Source: an uncultured bacterium
GTDB taxonomy: Bacteria > Planctomycetota > UBA1135 > UBA2386
NCBI GenBank assembly: GCA_937906475.1
Contig: CALCZA010000231.1
Location: 1 to 32,537, forward strand
Direction of reading: 5' to 3'
DNA: 32,537 nt
Part shown: positions 15,113 through 23,253 of the stretch, piece after piece
Layout of the letters: every line of letters starts with the position of its first letter
Numbering within the stretch: position 1 is the first letter of the stretch
The notes under the pieces: generated by a model
Told to the model about the DNA's origin: nothing
Seen by the model: the letters and a program-made list of their open reading frames with translations, nothing else
Database searches by the model: none
Position numbers and translations under genes: made by a program

Positions 15113-17545
15113 CTACCGAAGCGTTAGTCGTCGGCTACCCTGCTGGAAGGTCACGCCGAAGCCGTGGAACCGTGGCAGGGAGCTCGCCGCCGGCTCCTTG
15201 AGTTTGCGCGCTTTGGCGTCGAGCGGTTCGAGATGGACGCGACGGGATCCTGGCAGGACGGTGCAGGAGTAGCGGCCGCCCTGGTGGTTCCAGACCCGCG
15301 GGAAGTGCTTGAGGACTTGCTCGATCTCCCAACTTGGGATGCCGGTCATGGTCTCGAGATTCGGGACTAGGTCGTCGCGCGCTATGAGCGAGATGTCGGC
15401 ACAGGTATTGAGGCCCAGTGTGGCGATGCGCTGCGTCAACCAGTCGGCATCGTTGGCTGGTTCCGGTGCAGGGATGGGCGGAGACTCGGCGAGCGGTTCT
15501 CCAGTCCATGCGGCGAGGATGCGCCAGCCGTGGAGCGCATCGCGCAGTTCCTCACGGGCGCCCTTGAAGAGGCGGTTCTCCAGCACCAAGTCGGCGATGG
15601 CGCGTTGCAGGTCACGACCGAGCAGTTCGATCTCGCCGCTGGCCAGCGTGACCCCGGCGAGCTTTACGAAGCGCTCTGCCAAGATCTTGATCCGACCGCC
15701 AGACTTCTTCTCCAGCTGGATGCCGGCGAGGGTGGCTTCGCCGAGCCCGGCGGCCGCCAGGGTCGAGGTTGCCGTAGGCAAGATCATGCGGCCGATGCCG
15801 ACGATGCCCTTGGCGGAGGCGATCCAGTCGGTCTCGAGGATCACGGCGGCGTTGTGCTTCTGCAACTCGGCGGCGTGATCTGCGGGCTGGAACGGGTGGA
15901 CCTGGACTTCGATGGCGCCGTTCGCCCAGGGCATGGAGCGACCGCGTTCGCGGCTGGCCCGGGGCCTGAGTACGAAGCCCGCGGCTGGCAAGCGGGTGAG
16001 GATGTACTCGGCCAGGCCCTGCAGCGATTCGCCCCGCGCTCCGGTGAGGTCGCGCAATTGGCGCGCGATCGTGCGGGCCTCGTCGAGGCGACGTCGGCTC
16101 AGGTGGTGCCGCTTGGCCGAGCCTTCCCGAAGCAACCGCAGGCCGGTGGTCACTTCGTCAGTGATGCCCTGAAGCAATTCGACCCGCGCGTCGAGCACTG
16201 CCTCGCGCGCCGCGCCGGGCAGTTCGGTGACATCCCTGAGGAACGAACCACGGGACTGCAAGATTGCCACCAGATCGCAGGCGGTCGCGGCGAGGTCCTC
16301 TGGCGCGCCGACCAGCAACGCCGCCTCTTCGGCCGAGACCGGCAGCTTGGCCAAGGCTCGACCGCGCGGGGTCAGGCCCTCGACATCGAGCGCGTTCAGC
16401 GAGCGGAGGCGGTCAAGCGCGCGCTCGACGGCGAAGGCCGGCGGTTTCGAGATCCAGGTTGCGGCGTCGAAGGCGTCTCTTACGAGGCCGAGTTCAGCGG
16501 CTTGTAGGAGCAGGTCGTCCAGTTCGACGCGCTCGATTTCGGGTCGCTGGTAGGCGTCGGCACGAAAGCGTTCGGACCACAGCCGAATGCACACTCCTGT
16601 GGCGATCCGACCCGCGCGTCCGGTGCGCTGCTGCATGGATGCCTGGGAGATCGGTGTGGTTGCCAACACCGCTCTGCCGGCCCGATGCAGTTTGGTCTTG
16701 GCCAGGCCACTGTCGATGACGATGCGGACACCAGGCAGCGTGATCGAGGTTTCCGCGACGTTCGTCGCTAGGTAGACGCGGCGGCGGTCGGATCTCTGGA
16801 AGACCTGTCGCATCGCCTCGGGCGGCTGGGAACCGTGCACGATAAGCACTTCTTCGTCGGGTCTGCCCAGTGCCGCTTCGACCGCACGGATCTCCTTCAT
16901 CCCGGGCAGGAAGGCCAGCACATCGCCGTCGTGCTGACACAGCGCCTCAGTAACGACGTCGGCGACACGCTTGCCGATCGCGTCGGTGCTCGGCTCGATC
17001 GAGCCGGGCGCATACTGCACCTCGACCGGGAAGGTTCGACCAGTGGCGTGCAGCGTGGTCGCGTCTAGGGTGGCCGCGGCGCTTTCCGCATCGATCGTCG
17101 CCGAGGTGAGGATCAGCGGGACGTGGCGCAGCGCCGGCAAGCTGGTGGCCGCCGCGACCACAAGATCGACCTGCCAGGAGCGTTCGTGGAACTCGTCGAC
17201 GACCAGTGCGCCCAGCTTCAGTGGTCCCGCGAGCATCCGCAGGGCCACGCCGGGCGTGCAGAACAGCACGCGTGTGTTGGGCCCAGACCGGTCCGAGAAC
17301 CGAACGCGGCTGCCGAAGTAGGCGCCGACCTGTTCGCCGCGCTGGGCGGCCAAGAACTCCGCCAGAGCGTGACAGGCGATCCGCCGTGGCTCGACGACGA
17401 GGATCAGCCCATCGAATCGGTCAGCGAGCCAGACGGGGATACGAGTCGACTTCCCAGCACCCGTTTCCGCCGTAACCACAAGCCGCCCGGACTCGTCGAG
17501 GCGGCGCTCGAAGTCGGGCCGGATCTGGTCGATCGGAAGAGGCAT
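15113..17545 (-). CDS. hrpB: ATP-dependent helicase HrpB
   Basis: An 810-residue DEAH/RHA-type helicase, close to the usual length for HrpB. Helicase motifs in order: Walker A ETGAGKST at 27-34; VVDEFHERS around 115-123, the DEFH variant of DEAH typical of HrpB; SAT at 148-150; LPGMKEI near 213-219; NVAETSITLPG around 262-272; and QQRTGRAGR at 305-313. The helicase-associated helical domain and the HrpB C-terminal region follow (RGRSMPWANGAIEV..., FPRVWNHQGGRYSC). The family uses ATP or dATP to move along RNA or DNA; its cellular role is poorly known and it is usually dispensable. The ATG start has no SD. It stands alone on its transcript, with stem-loops on both sides. Confidence 0.95.
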   Translation of the reverse strand: MPLPIDQIRPDFERRLDESGRLVVTAETGAGKSTRIPVWLADRFDGLILVVEPRRIACHALAEFLAAQRGEQVGAYFGSRVRFSDRSGPNTRVLFCTPGVALRMLAGPLKLGALVVDEFHERSWQVDLVVAAATSLPALRHVPLILTSATIDAESAAATLDATTLHATGRTFPVEVQYAPGSIEPSTDAIGKRVADVVTEALCQHDGDVLAFLPGMKEIRAVEAALGRPDEEVLIVHGSQPPEAMRQVFQRSDRRRVYLATNVAETSITLPGVRIVIDSGLAKTKLHRAGRAVLATTPISQASMQQRTGRAGRIATGVCIRLWSERFRADAYQRPEIERVELDDLLLQAAELGLVRDAFDAATWISKPPAFAVERALDRLRSLNALDVEGLTPRGRALAKLPVSAEEAALLVGAPEDLAATACDLVAILQSRGSFLRDVTELPGAAREAVLDARVELLQGITDEVTTGLRLLREGSAKRHHLSRRRLDEARTIARQLRDLTGARGESLQGLAEYILTRLPAAGFVLRPRASRERGRSMPWANGAIEVQVHPFQPADHAAELQKHNAAVILETDWIASAKGIVGIGRMILPTATSTLAAAGLGEATLAGIQLEKKSGGRIKILAERFVKLAGVTLASGEIELLGRDLQRAIADLVLENRLFKGAREELRDALHGWRILAAWTGEPLAESPPIPAPEPANDADWLTQRIATLGLNTCADISLIARDDLVPNLETMTGIPSWEIEQVLKHFPRVWNHQGGRYSCTVLPGSRRVHLEPLDAKARKLKEPAASSLPRFHGFGVTFQQGSRRLTLR

Positions 17546-17628
17546 TCGCCGACTCTACGGCTGATCGGGATCCTGGTTCTCGATGAAAGGTCGAATACTG
17601 AGGGCGCGTTGGTCGAGTCGTGATTCGC

Positions 17629-17676
17629 CCAGATGCGTTCTTCGGTGGCTCGACGCAGGCGGCAAATCGCATCTGG
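17629..17676 (-). terminator. Perfect 9-bp inverted repeat downstream of the HExxH peptidase gene
   Basis: CCAGATGCG (17629-17637) is complementary to CGCATCTGG (17668-17676) across 30 bases. It begins 17 bases beyond the peptidase stop codon, so it may end that transcript or stabilise its 3' end. The long loop makes it weaker than a standard terminator. Confidence 0.35.
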
Positions 17677-17693
17677 TGATGTGCTTTCTACCG

Positions 17694-19319
17694 CTACAGC
17701 TTGTGGATCCACTTCACGTAGGCTTCATCAAGCTTCTCGTAGTCAATCCCGTCGAAGCCGGCTCCGATCGCCTCTTTGAGGATCTCTTCGACTCGTTCCC
17801 GGTCGCTGAAGTTGTAGACGACTACCCCTGGAATGCCCTCGACGGTCTCGCCACTCGTGTCGCCCTTGACCTTCTTCTCCTGACGGAACGCTGCCACGTT
17901 GTCGCGCAAATACGTGAAGTAGTTGTCCGGAATCGCGCGCCACTCTTTCTTCTTGGTGACTTTGCGCAGGAAGTAGACCAGCGCCCAGCCCTGAGCGTAC
18001 TTGAGGCTAGCATTGCTGTAGTACTCGCCCTGCGGCAAGCGCACGAGGCTGCGAATCGGGATCAGTCCCTTGCCCATCGACAGTCGCCGCTTGAGCGTTT
18101 GAACGCGCCAAGCAAACGGCTTGGTGGTGACGCGGTTGCCATTCACGACCATGCCTGCGAAGAAGTCACCGTGGCCCTCGTTAAACCACGAATGCGGCGC
18201 AAGGTCTCCAATCGCATAGTAGATGTACTGGTGGAATGCCTCGTGGTACATCACCGACTTGGTGTACTTCGTGCTCTTCGACTTCGAAACCGATTCGAAG
18301 TTGTTGAACAGCACGAGTTCTTCACGCGACGAATCCCAGTATCCAGCTGATCCTCTGGGGCCGCCGTATTGGTGGTATTCGCTCTGCTCTGCAAACACTC
18401 GGACGATGCAGATCGCATCCACTTCATTGCTCGGCGGGAACAACTTCTCGTAGACCTTCGACCGGATCGTTTCGATTTCCTTCGCCAACCCAATGATGAA
18501 CCTGCGGTTTTCTGAATTGGAAAGGAAGACGTAGTTCGTGGTGTCGTGTGCCCACCAGCCAGGGTTGCCAATGATGCCGGCCTTGATCGCCTCACGCTTC
18601 TCCTCGCCCTTCATGTCCTTGGCGGCGACCGGGCGATTAACCTGCCCCTCTGCCTCGAACACCCTGAAGCTCTTGAGGCTCTTTAAGTAGAGACTCGCCC
18701 ATTCCTTCTTGTAGTAGTCCTCATGGGATTCATAGAAAACGCCCCACGACCAGTCGTTTTCCTTGAACAACGCAGCTAGCACGAATGAGCTACCCTTGGT
18801 GAACTCAAGCAGTTCGCCTTGGAGGTTTCTCGGTGAGCGGCCAGCCTTGATCACTTGCGGTCGGGACCGATCTCGAGCGCCTGGATACTCAGCTTCCAGG
18901 TATTCGTCGAGAGTGCGCGTGTCGAACTTCCTCGCAAACTTCGAGCGCTGGCGCTCTCGCTTGCTCTCGCTCTTCTCTTCTTCGCGTCGCTTCTTTTCCT
19001 TGTCAATCTCTGCTTTGCTGCCAGTGAGTGCGCCAGGTGTGCGGAATCTCACGACCTTCAAGTCACTGCCGTAAGCCGACCAGTCACCGCGCAAATTGAT
19101 GTCTTTCTGGTCGGGTTGCCAACTGCCAATGACACGCTTTTCGCCTGGCTTTTGCGGAATCGAAGTCCACCGGTCGATGATTCGAATGCCGTAGCCGAAC
19201 TCCATTATCTTCTGCTCTTTGCCGAGCTTCCGACCCAAGATTGGCGTGACCGGTGCGTTGACAGAGCTGAGCAGGAGGCCGAAAGCGGCAACCAAGAGAG
19301 TTGGGCGAGCGAGTTTCAT
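17694..19319 (-). CDS. Secreted HExxH zinc peptidase-like protein (DUF1570-like)
   Basis: A 541-residue protein from ATG 19319, which begins a signal peptide (MKLARPTLLVAAFGLLLSSV, cleavage near NA). The frame stays open upstream to 19388, but that extension is polar and lies before the signal, so 19319 is preferred. Residues 103-130 are a highly charged helix (KKRREEEKSESKRERQRSK). The metal site is YHEAFHQYIYY at 358-368, with His359, Glu360 and His363, followed by WFNEGHGDFFAG with Glu381 as third ligand: a gluzincin arrangement. This pattern matches the DUF1570 group often expanded in planctomycetes (family knowledge). The substrate is unknown. It should act outside the cytoplasm. It is a single-gene transcript. 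Confidence 0.8.
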   Translation of the reverse strand: MKLARPTLLVAAFGLLLSSVNAPVTPILGRKLGKEQKIMEFGYGIRIIDRWTSIPQKPGEKRVIGSWQPDQKDINLRGDWSAYGSDLKVVRFRTPGALTGSKAEIDKEKKRREEEKSESKRERQRSKFARKFDTRTLDEYLEAEYPGARDRSRPQVIKAGRSPRNLQGELLEFTKGSSFVLAALFKENDWSWGVFYESHEDYYKKEWASLYLKSLKSFRVFEAEGQVNRPVAAKDMKGEEKREAIKAGIIGNPGWWAHDTTNYVFLSNSENRRFIIGLAKEIETIRSKVYEKLFPPSNEVDAICIVRVFAEQSEYHQYGGPRGSAGYWDSSREELVLFNNFESVSKSKSTKYTKSVMYHEAFHQYIYYAIGDLAPHSWFNEGHGDFFAGMVVNGNRVTTKPFAWRVQTLKRRLSMGKGLIPIRSLVRLPQGEYYSNASLKYAQGWALVYFLRKVTKKKEWRAIPDNYFTYLRDNVAAFRQEKKVKGDTSGETVEGIPGVVVYNFSDRERVEEILKEAIGAGFDGIDYEKLDEAYVKWIHKL

Positions 19320-19785
19320 ATTGTCATCCGTGCCGTTGGCTGAGTGCTGGTGAGGATCTGCAAGTCGATTCCCCATGAGTGCGGACACCCGCGCATAGCA
19401 ACGAGTATCTTAGAGAGTCCCGCAGTATTTCGAATACGCAATTGTGCCACTAGCCCGTAGGCATTGTTCCCAGACTTACCTAGAACGCCCGTTGTTGGCT
19501 TGGAGCCTAGGATGGCAGCGTTGCTGCGCGCGCGCGACTCATTCGCCGCATCTCTCTTTGTGCCATCACCTTGGAGAAATCCACCGGGCAGTTTGGTGCC
19601 TCACAGCTGCTTCGACTCCGCTCAGACGTATCGCTACATGTCGCTGTTTAGGTGAGTCTGGTTTCGGGCAGAGTGCCGAGGTGGGAGGTCATTAAGCGGG
19701 TGAAGAAACACAGTGGCTTGACGTGGCGTTGCGCTTGGTCGCACCCAACTCCTGCCATAGCCATTGGCCTCGCTCGCAGCCGGCG
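19320..19785. other. Gap of 466 bp without a convincing gene
   Basis: It separates the peptidase gene (start at 19319) from the 3' end of the exchanger-like gene, both on the minus strand, so it should hold a terminator and a promoter. A small palindrome GTATT-TCG-AATAC lies at 19425-19437. On the minus strand a weak promoter-like pair, TTCGAA then TAAGAT with a 16-base spacer, lies just upstream of the peptidase. ORFs here have no sensible composition. Nothing else was seen. Confidence 0.4.
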
Positions 19786-20970
19786 TTAGCCGTGCGCTGC
19801 GAGGAAGTAGATCACCAGGCCGAAGATGGCCACCATGGTGGCCGTCTCGACCCAGTTCACGAATCCATCGTCCTGGATCGCCTTCCACAGGATCAGCATG
19901 GGTGGGAACGCGAGGATGATGACCGAGGTGGTCTCAAGATCGATGGGCAGCGCCATCTCGGACGGCTGCGGGGTGACCCCGGTCTGCGCGAAGATGCCGA
20001 TCAGGATCAACACCAACGGCAAGACAACGAACGGCACTTGGGTCACGGCTCCCGACACGTTCGCCAGCGCGATGTCGTGCATGCCCTTGGCGTGTGCGGT
20101 CGCAATCATCGCGGTGGCACCGGCGCTCGCGAAGATGCTGAGGATCAGCGCGCCGAGCATTTCCGAGTAGCCCGCTGCCGTCAATGAATTGACCAGGATG
20201 TCTGCGAAGTCTCCGACTGCGTGACCACCGATCACCGCCGTGATGATGCCCAGCACGCCATAGCCGACAACGTTCCCCATAGAGGGCACGGCATCGTGTT
20301 CCCCGGGTGCATCCTGCACATCAGGCACCTCCGGTGCATCTTGCTCATCACTGTTGCCCGAGAAGCGCTTGACGAGTCGAGTGACAGCCACGACTTGCAC
20401 GGCGAGCAGCGCGCCACCAATGACGTAGAGGTCTGTCGAGGTCAGCGCAGCTTTACGATCAGAGCCCTCGCTGAATAGATACATGAGGACCATCAATAGT
20501 CCCATCGCCATGAAGACTCCGGCGGCACCGGCGTAGAGGTCGGTGGAGAGCTTGACGAGTGGCTCGGGCAACTTGGCGTGACCCGTTTTGTCGCGCGGCA
20601 ACATGCCGCTGTAGACGCCAAATGTCATCGCTCCGACGTGCAGCGTGAAGGCAACGACGATGAAGCCAACTCGCGGTTCCTTGGCGATGACGAATCCGAG
20701 CATTACCAACTCGGGGATGTTCGAGGCGAGCCCGGCCATCGTCCCGGCGACGAACTTGTTCAACCGCCGCCGCGAAGCGACTCCCTCGACGCACTTGATC
20801 ATCGCCTCGCACGAGCCGAACACGACTGCGAGGCCGCCAAGGGCCAGAAGTGACGCCGACAACCAAAGCGGTGCCACTTCGGCGTGTTCTAGGCCCATGG
20901 CCGCCGCCACGGCGATGCCGCCCGCAACCATGATCTTGATCCAGAGCGTTCCCGCGGTTCCACCTGCCAT
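19786..20970 (-). CDS. Divergent sodium/calcium-exchanger-like membrane protein
   Basis: A 394-residue protein with about ten membrane helices in two halves, split by a soluble acidic loop (about 203-232, NSDEQDAPEVPDVQDAPGEH). The first half has GTMAGLASNIPELVM at 76-90, which resembles the alpha-1 repeat of cation/Ca2+ exchangers (G-S-x-PE, with Glu87). The second half has LILSIFASAGATAMIATAHA followed by KGMHDIALANVSGAVTQVPF, which looks like an alpha-2 repeat with its A-N-x-x-G segment kept but the TSxPE core lost. It is probably a CaCA-superfamily relative that moves a cation across the inner membrane, or one with altered chemistry (inference). ATG start at 20970, no SD. It is alone on its transcript and divergent from the methyltransferase. 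Confidence 0.6.
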   Translation of the reverse strand: MAGGTAGTLWIKIMVAGGIAVAAAMGLEHAEVAPLWLSASLLALGGLAVVFGSCEAMIKCVEGVASRRRLNKFVAGTMAGLASNIPELVMLGFVIAKEPRVGFIVVAFTLHVGAMTFGVYSGMLPRDKTGHAKLPEPLVKLSTDLYAGAAGVFMAMGLLMVLMYLFSEGSDRKAALTSTDLYVIGGALLAVQVVAVTRLVKRFSGNSDEQDAPEVPDVQDAPGEHDAVPSMGNVVGYGVLGIITAVIGGHAVGDFADILVNSLTAAGYSEMLGALILSIFASAGATAMIATAHAKGMHDIALANVSGAVTQVPFVVLPLVLILIGIFAQTGVTPQPSEMALPIDLETTSVIILAFPPMLILWKAIQDDGFVNWVETATMVAIFGLVIYFLAAHG

Positions 20971-21322
20971 GGGTAGTATCCTAGGGGGCGACGTTGCGGC
21001 TAGCGATGCCTAACCTTGCTGTCGTTCGTGACTGCTTTGACTTGCCATCGAAGGGGCGTCTCACCAGCGCGCCGTAAGGCAATCTCACACCGGAACATGG
21101 TCTACCAAAGGGCGCGTGTTCCTTTTGGCTACGGCTCCTGACAAGAGATCTCGCCGCAAACTGCTGTCCTCCGTGATCGTAACACTGCTCGCTCGTTGAC
21201 GTGTGCGGTGTCGAGGTGCAGGAGGACTAGCGGGGATTGAGAGCCTCATCGGTATGTGTTTCTGGCGGTGACGATCGGATTGTTGGGCAAGTAATTCGCA
21301 TGCCCCGGTCAAACTCACGCGG
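20971..21322. other. Gap of 352 bp between divergent genes
   Basis: It must contain the promoters of the exchanger-like gene (minus) and the methyltransferase (plus). An imperfect inverted repeat, CCAAAGG with CCTTTTGG, lies near 21104-21128. No clear sigma-70 pair and no convincing ORF were found. Confidence 0.4.
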
Positions 21323-22138
21323 ATGCTGATCAGGATTGCCGTCACTGCACTCGACAAGTCGCCGCTGTTGCGGCGATTGCTTTGGCGTTGGTGGTATCAA
21401 CGCTTGGCGAAGAAGTTCAGGCAGCAGTCGTGGACCTTCATGAACTACGGCTACGAGCCTGAGCCTGGTGCAGTGGCGCTGCCGCTCGATGTGGAGCACG
21501 AACCGGATCGACTTTGTGTGCAACTGTACGAGCAGGTCTTGGCGGGTACGGAACTCGAAGGCAAAGACGTGGTCGAAGTCGGCTCTGGTCGAGGTGGTGG
21601 TGCCAGCTACCTTGCGCGCACGCAGAGTCCTCGCAAATACGTTGGTTGCGACTTCTCAAAGAGCGCGGTGAAGCTTTGCCGCCGATCCCACGAAGGGGTT
21701 GCGAATCTAGAGTTCGTCAACGGCGACGCCGAAGACCTGCCATTCGAAGATGCTTCGTGCGATGTGGTGATCAACGTCGAGAGCAGTCACTGCTATGGCG
21801 ACGTGGATGCGTTCTTCAGCGAAGTAGCGCGCGTGCTACGGCCGGCGGGTCATTTCGCTTTCGCGGACTTTCGAACCGAGGCCGAAATGAAGGGCGTCGC
21901 GGCGAAACTCTCTGGGCTGGCCGGTTTTCGCGTGCTTGAGTCCGTCGATATCACGTCACGAGTCGTGGCGGCGCTGCGGAGCGACGATGCGCGCAAACGG
22001 CAGTTGATTGAAGAGATCATTACTCCGCGTTTTCGCCACCTCTTCGGTGAGTTTGCCGGACTCAGTGGCGGGCGCATGTTTACGAGCCTGCAAGAGCGGG
22101 AGATGGTCTACCACCGCTTCTTGCTGCAGAAGTGCTGA
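21323..22138 (+). CDS. Class I SAM-dependent methyltransferase, phthiotriol dimycocerosate methyltransferase-like
   Basis: A 271-residue protein. The N-terminal part WRWWYQRLAKKFRQQSWTFM (21-40), then NYGYEPEPGAVALPL, then the SAM site VVEVGSGRGGGASYL (83-97), Asp110, NGDAEDLPFEDASCDVVINV (133-152) and ESSHCYGDVDAFFSEVARVL (153-172) follow, motif by motif, the mycobacterial enzyme that O-methylates phthiotriol and phenolphthiotriol dimycocerosates, as recalled (W..YWYPL...F.N.AY, LEVSCGHGGGASYL, GDAENLPF, VEASHCY). A lipid-like or polyketide hydroxyl is therefore a reasonable substrate, but no polyketide genes are nearby, so the target is unknown. ATG start, no SD. It is a single gene ending at a hairpin shared with yebC. 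Confidence 0.85.
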   Translation: MLIRIAVTALDKSPLLRRLLWRWWYQRLAKKFRQQSWTFMNYGYEPEPGAVALPLDVEHEPDRLCVQLYEQVLAGTELEGKDVVEVGSGRGGGASYLARTQSPRKYVGCDFSKSAVKLCRRSHEGVANLEFVNGDAEDLPFEDASCDVVINVESSHCYGDVDAFFSEVARVLRPAGHFAFADFRTEAEMKGVAAKLSGLAGFRVLESVDITSRVVAALRSDDARKRQLIEEIITPRFRHLFGEFAGLSGGRMFTSLQEREMVYHRFLLQKC

Positions 22139-22188
22139 GGGATGGCGGTGGTTGCCCAGCCTTAGTTGGCCGTGACTCTGGCCGGGCT

Positions 22189-22208
22189 CTCAGTGTTCAA
22201 TAACTGAG
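22189..22208. terminator. Hairpin between convergent methyltransferase and yebC
   Basis: CTCAGT (22189-22194) pairs with ACTGAG (22203-22208) around an 8-base loop that is AT-rich. It sits between the stop codons of two convergent genes and could end transcription from both sides. Confidence 0.4.
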
Positions 22209-22294
22209 GGGACCATGCGCTTGAGTGGCTGCTGCATCAAACTGGCGCCTTGGCTTGGACGCCGTGGAGCAACCTGCTGGGTGCGATAGCCCGA

Positions 22295-23005
22295 CTACTT
22301 CAGCGCGACATGCAGTTTTTGCACATCATCCAAGTCGTCGAGTCGCTCCAGGAACGACTGCACTTGTTCCAGTGCTTCGCCTTCCAGCACAACCGGATCC
22401 TTTGGGTGGTAGCCCAGTTCCGCCGAGGTGACGCTCCAGCCAGCCTTACGAAGTTCGTCCGCGACCGTATAGAGATCCGGGATCTCCGTCAGGAATAGAC
22501 CGCCAGCGTGATCTTCCGGCGTGCTGTCGAGCGGTTCGCAGTCATTCGCGCCGCATTCGATCGCCGCTTCTTCGGCATCCTTCGAACCGTCCTCGTGGGT
22601 CGCTTCGATGATGCCGACGTGATCGAACATGAACGTGACCTTGCTGCCGAACTGGCCACCCTTGAAGCACGACTTCACTTCGGGCCCGGTGCGGTTGCGG
22701 TTCTCGGACATGCACTCGACGAGCACGGCAACGTTATGCGGCGCCATGCCCTCGTAGATGATCATCTCGTAGTCGGCGCCGTCGGTGCCTTCCCCCGAGC
22801 CTTTTTTGATGGCGCGCGCGATGACGTCGCTGGACACCGATTGCTTGCGCGCGGAGTCGACGGCCATCTGCAGGCGGGGATTCATGCTCGGGTCGGCAGC
22901 GCCCATTTTGGCGGCGACGGTGATTTCACGACCGAGCTTGGAGGTGATCTTGGCCCGTTTGTTGGCGGTGATCGCCTTGTTCTTCTCTAGCCACTGGCGG
23001 CCCAT
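22295..23005 (-). CDS. yebC: YebC/PmpR-family protein
   Basis: A 236-residue cytoplasmic protein, close to the usual 240-250. The N-terminus GRQWLEKNKAITANKRAKIT replaces the common 'AGHSKWANIKHRK' start but keeps the family pattern. It is followed by the conserved stretch ADPSMNPRLQMAVDSAR, then KKGSGEG and YEGMAPHNVAVLVECMSENRNRT (YEGyGPgGvAvlve.ltDNrnRT in the family). The family was named as a transcription regulator; work on relatives also links it to translation of proline-rich stretches, so either role is possible. ATG at 23005 with AGGAA-like purines upstream. Convergent with the methyltransferase and divergent from the POT pair. Confidence 0.93.
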   Translation of the reverse strand: MGRQWLEKNKAITANKRAKITSKLGREITVAAKMGAADPSMNPRLQMAVDSARKQSVSSDVIARAIKKGSGEGTDGADYEMIIYEGMAPHNVAVLVECMSENRNRTGPEVKSCFKGGQFGSKVTFMFDHVGIIEATHEDGSKDAEEAAIECGANDCEPLDSTPEDHAGGLFLTEIPDLYTVADELRKAGWSVTSAELGYHPKDPVVLEGEALEQVQSFLERLDDLDDVQKLHVALK

Positions 23006-23108
23006 ATGCGGTGCTTCCTTTGGGGGGGTGGTCTAACGTAGGGCGGACAGGATGGGGGAGCGGCCTGAGTCAGGCAAGACCGTAGCTGGGAAGAGTGGCT
23101 TGGGCACG

Positions 23109-23169
23109 CGGCTTGCGAGCCGGGTGTCATTGGTGCCGATGCTGCTCGCCGGCGAGACAGGTGTCCTGT
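23109..23169 (+). promoter_or_regulatory. Structured leader upstream of the first POT gene
   Basis: Three stems lie in series. CGGCT/AGCCG (23109-23113 with 23118-23122, loop TGCG). The perfect palindrome CTCGCC-GGCGAG (23145-23156). Directly next to it, ACAGG/CCTGT (23157-23161 with 23165-23169, loop TGT). They end 84 bases before the TTG start. They may be operator sites or an mRNA leader structure; no known riboswitch pattern was recognised. Confidence 0.3.
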
Positions 23170-23253
23170 TATCACCTTCATAGTGGCCGTGGGCTTCCCC
23201 GTGGGTAGCCTTCTTGACCTCTCTCGAACCCCCACTCTAGTCAGGAGACTTGC

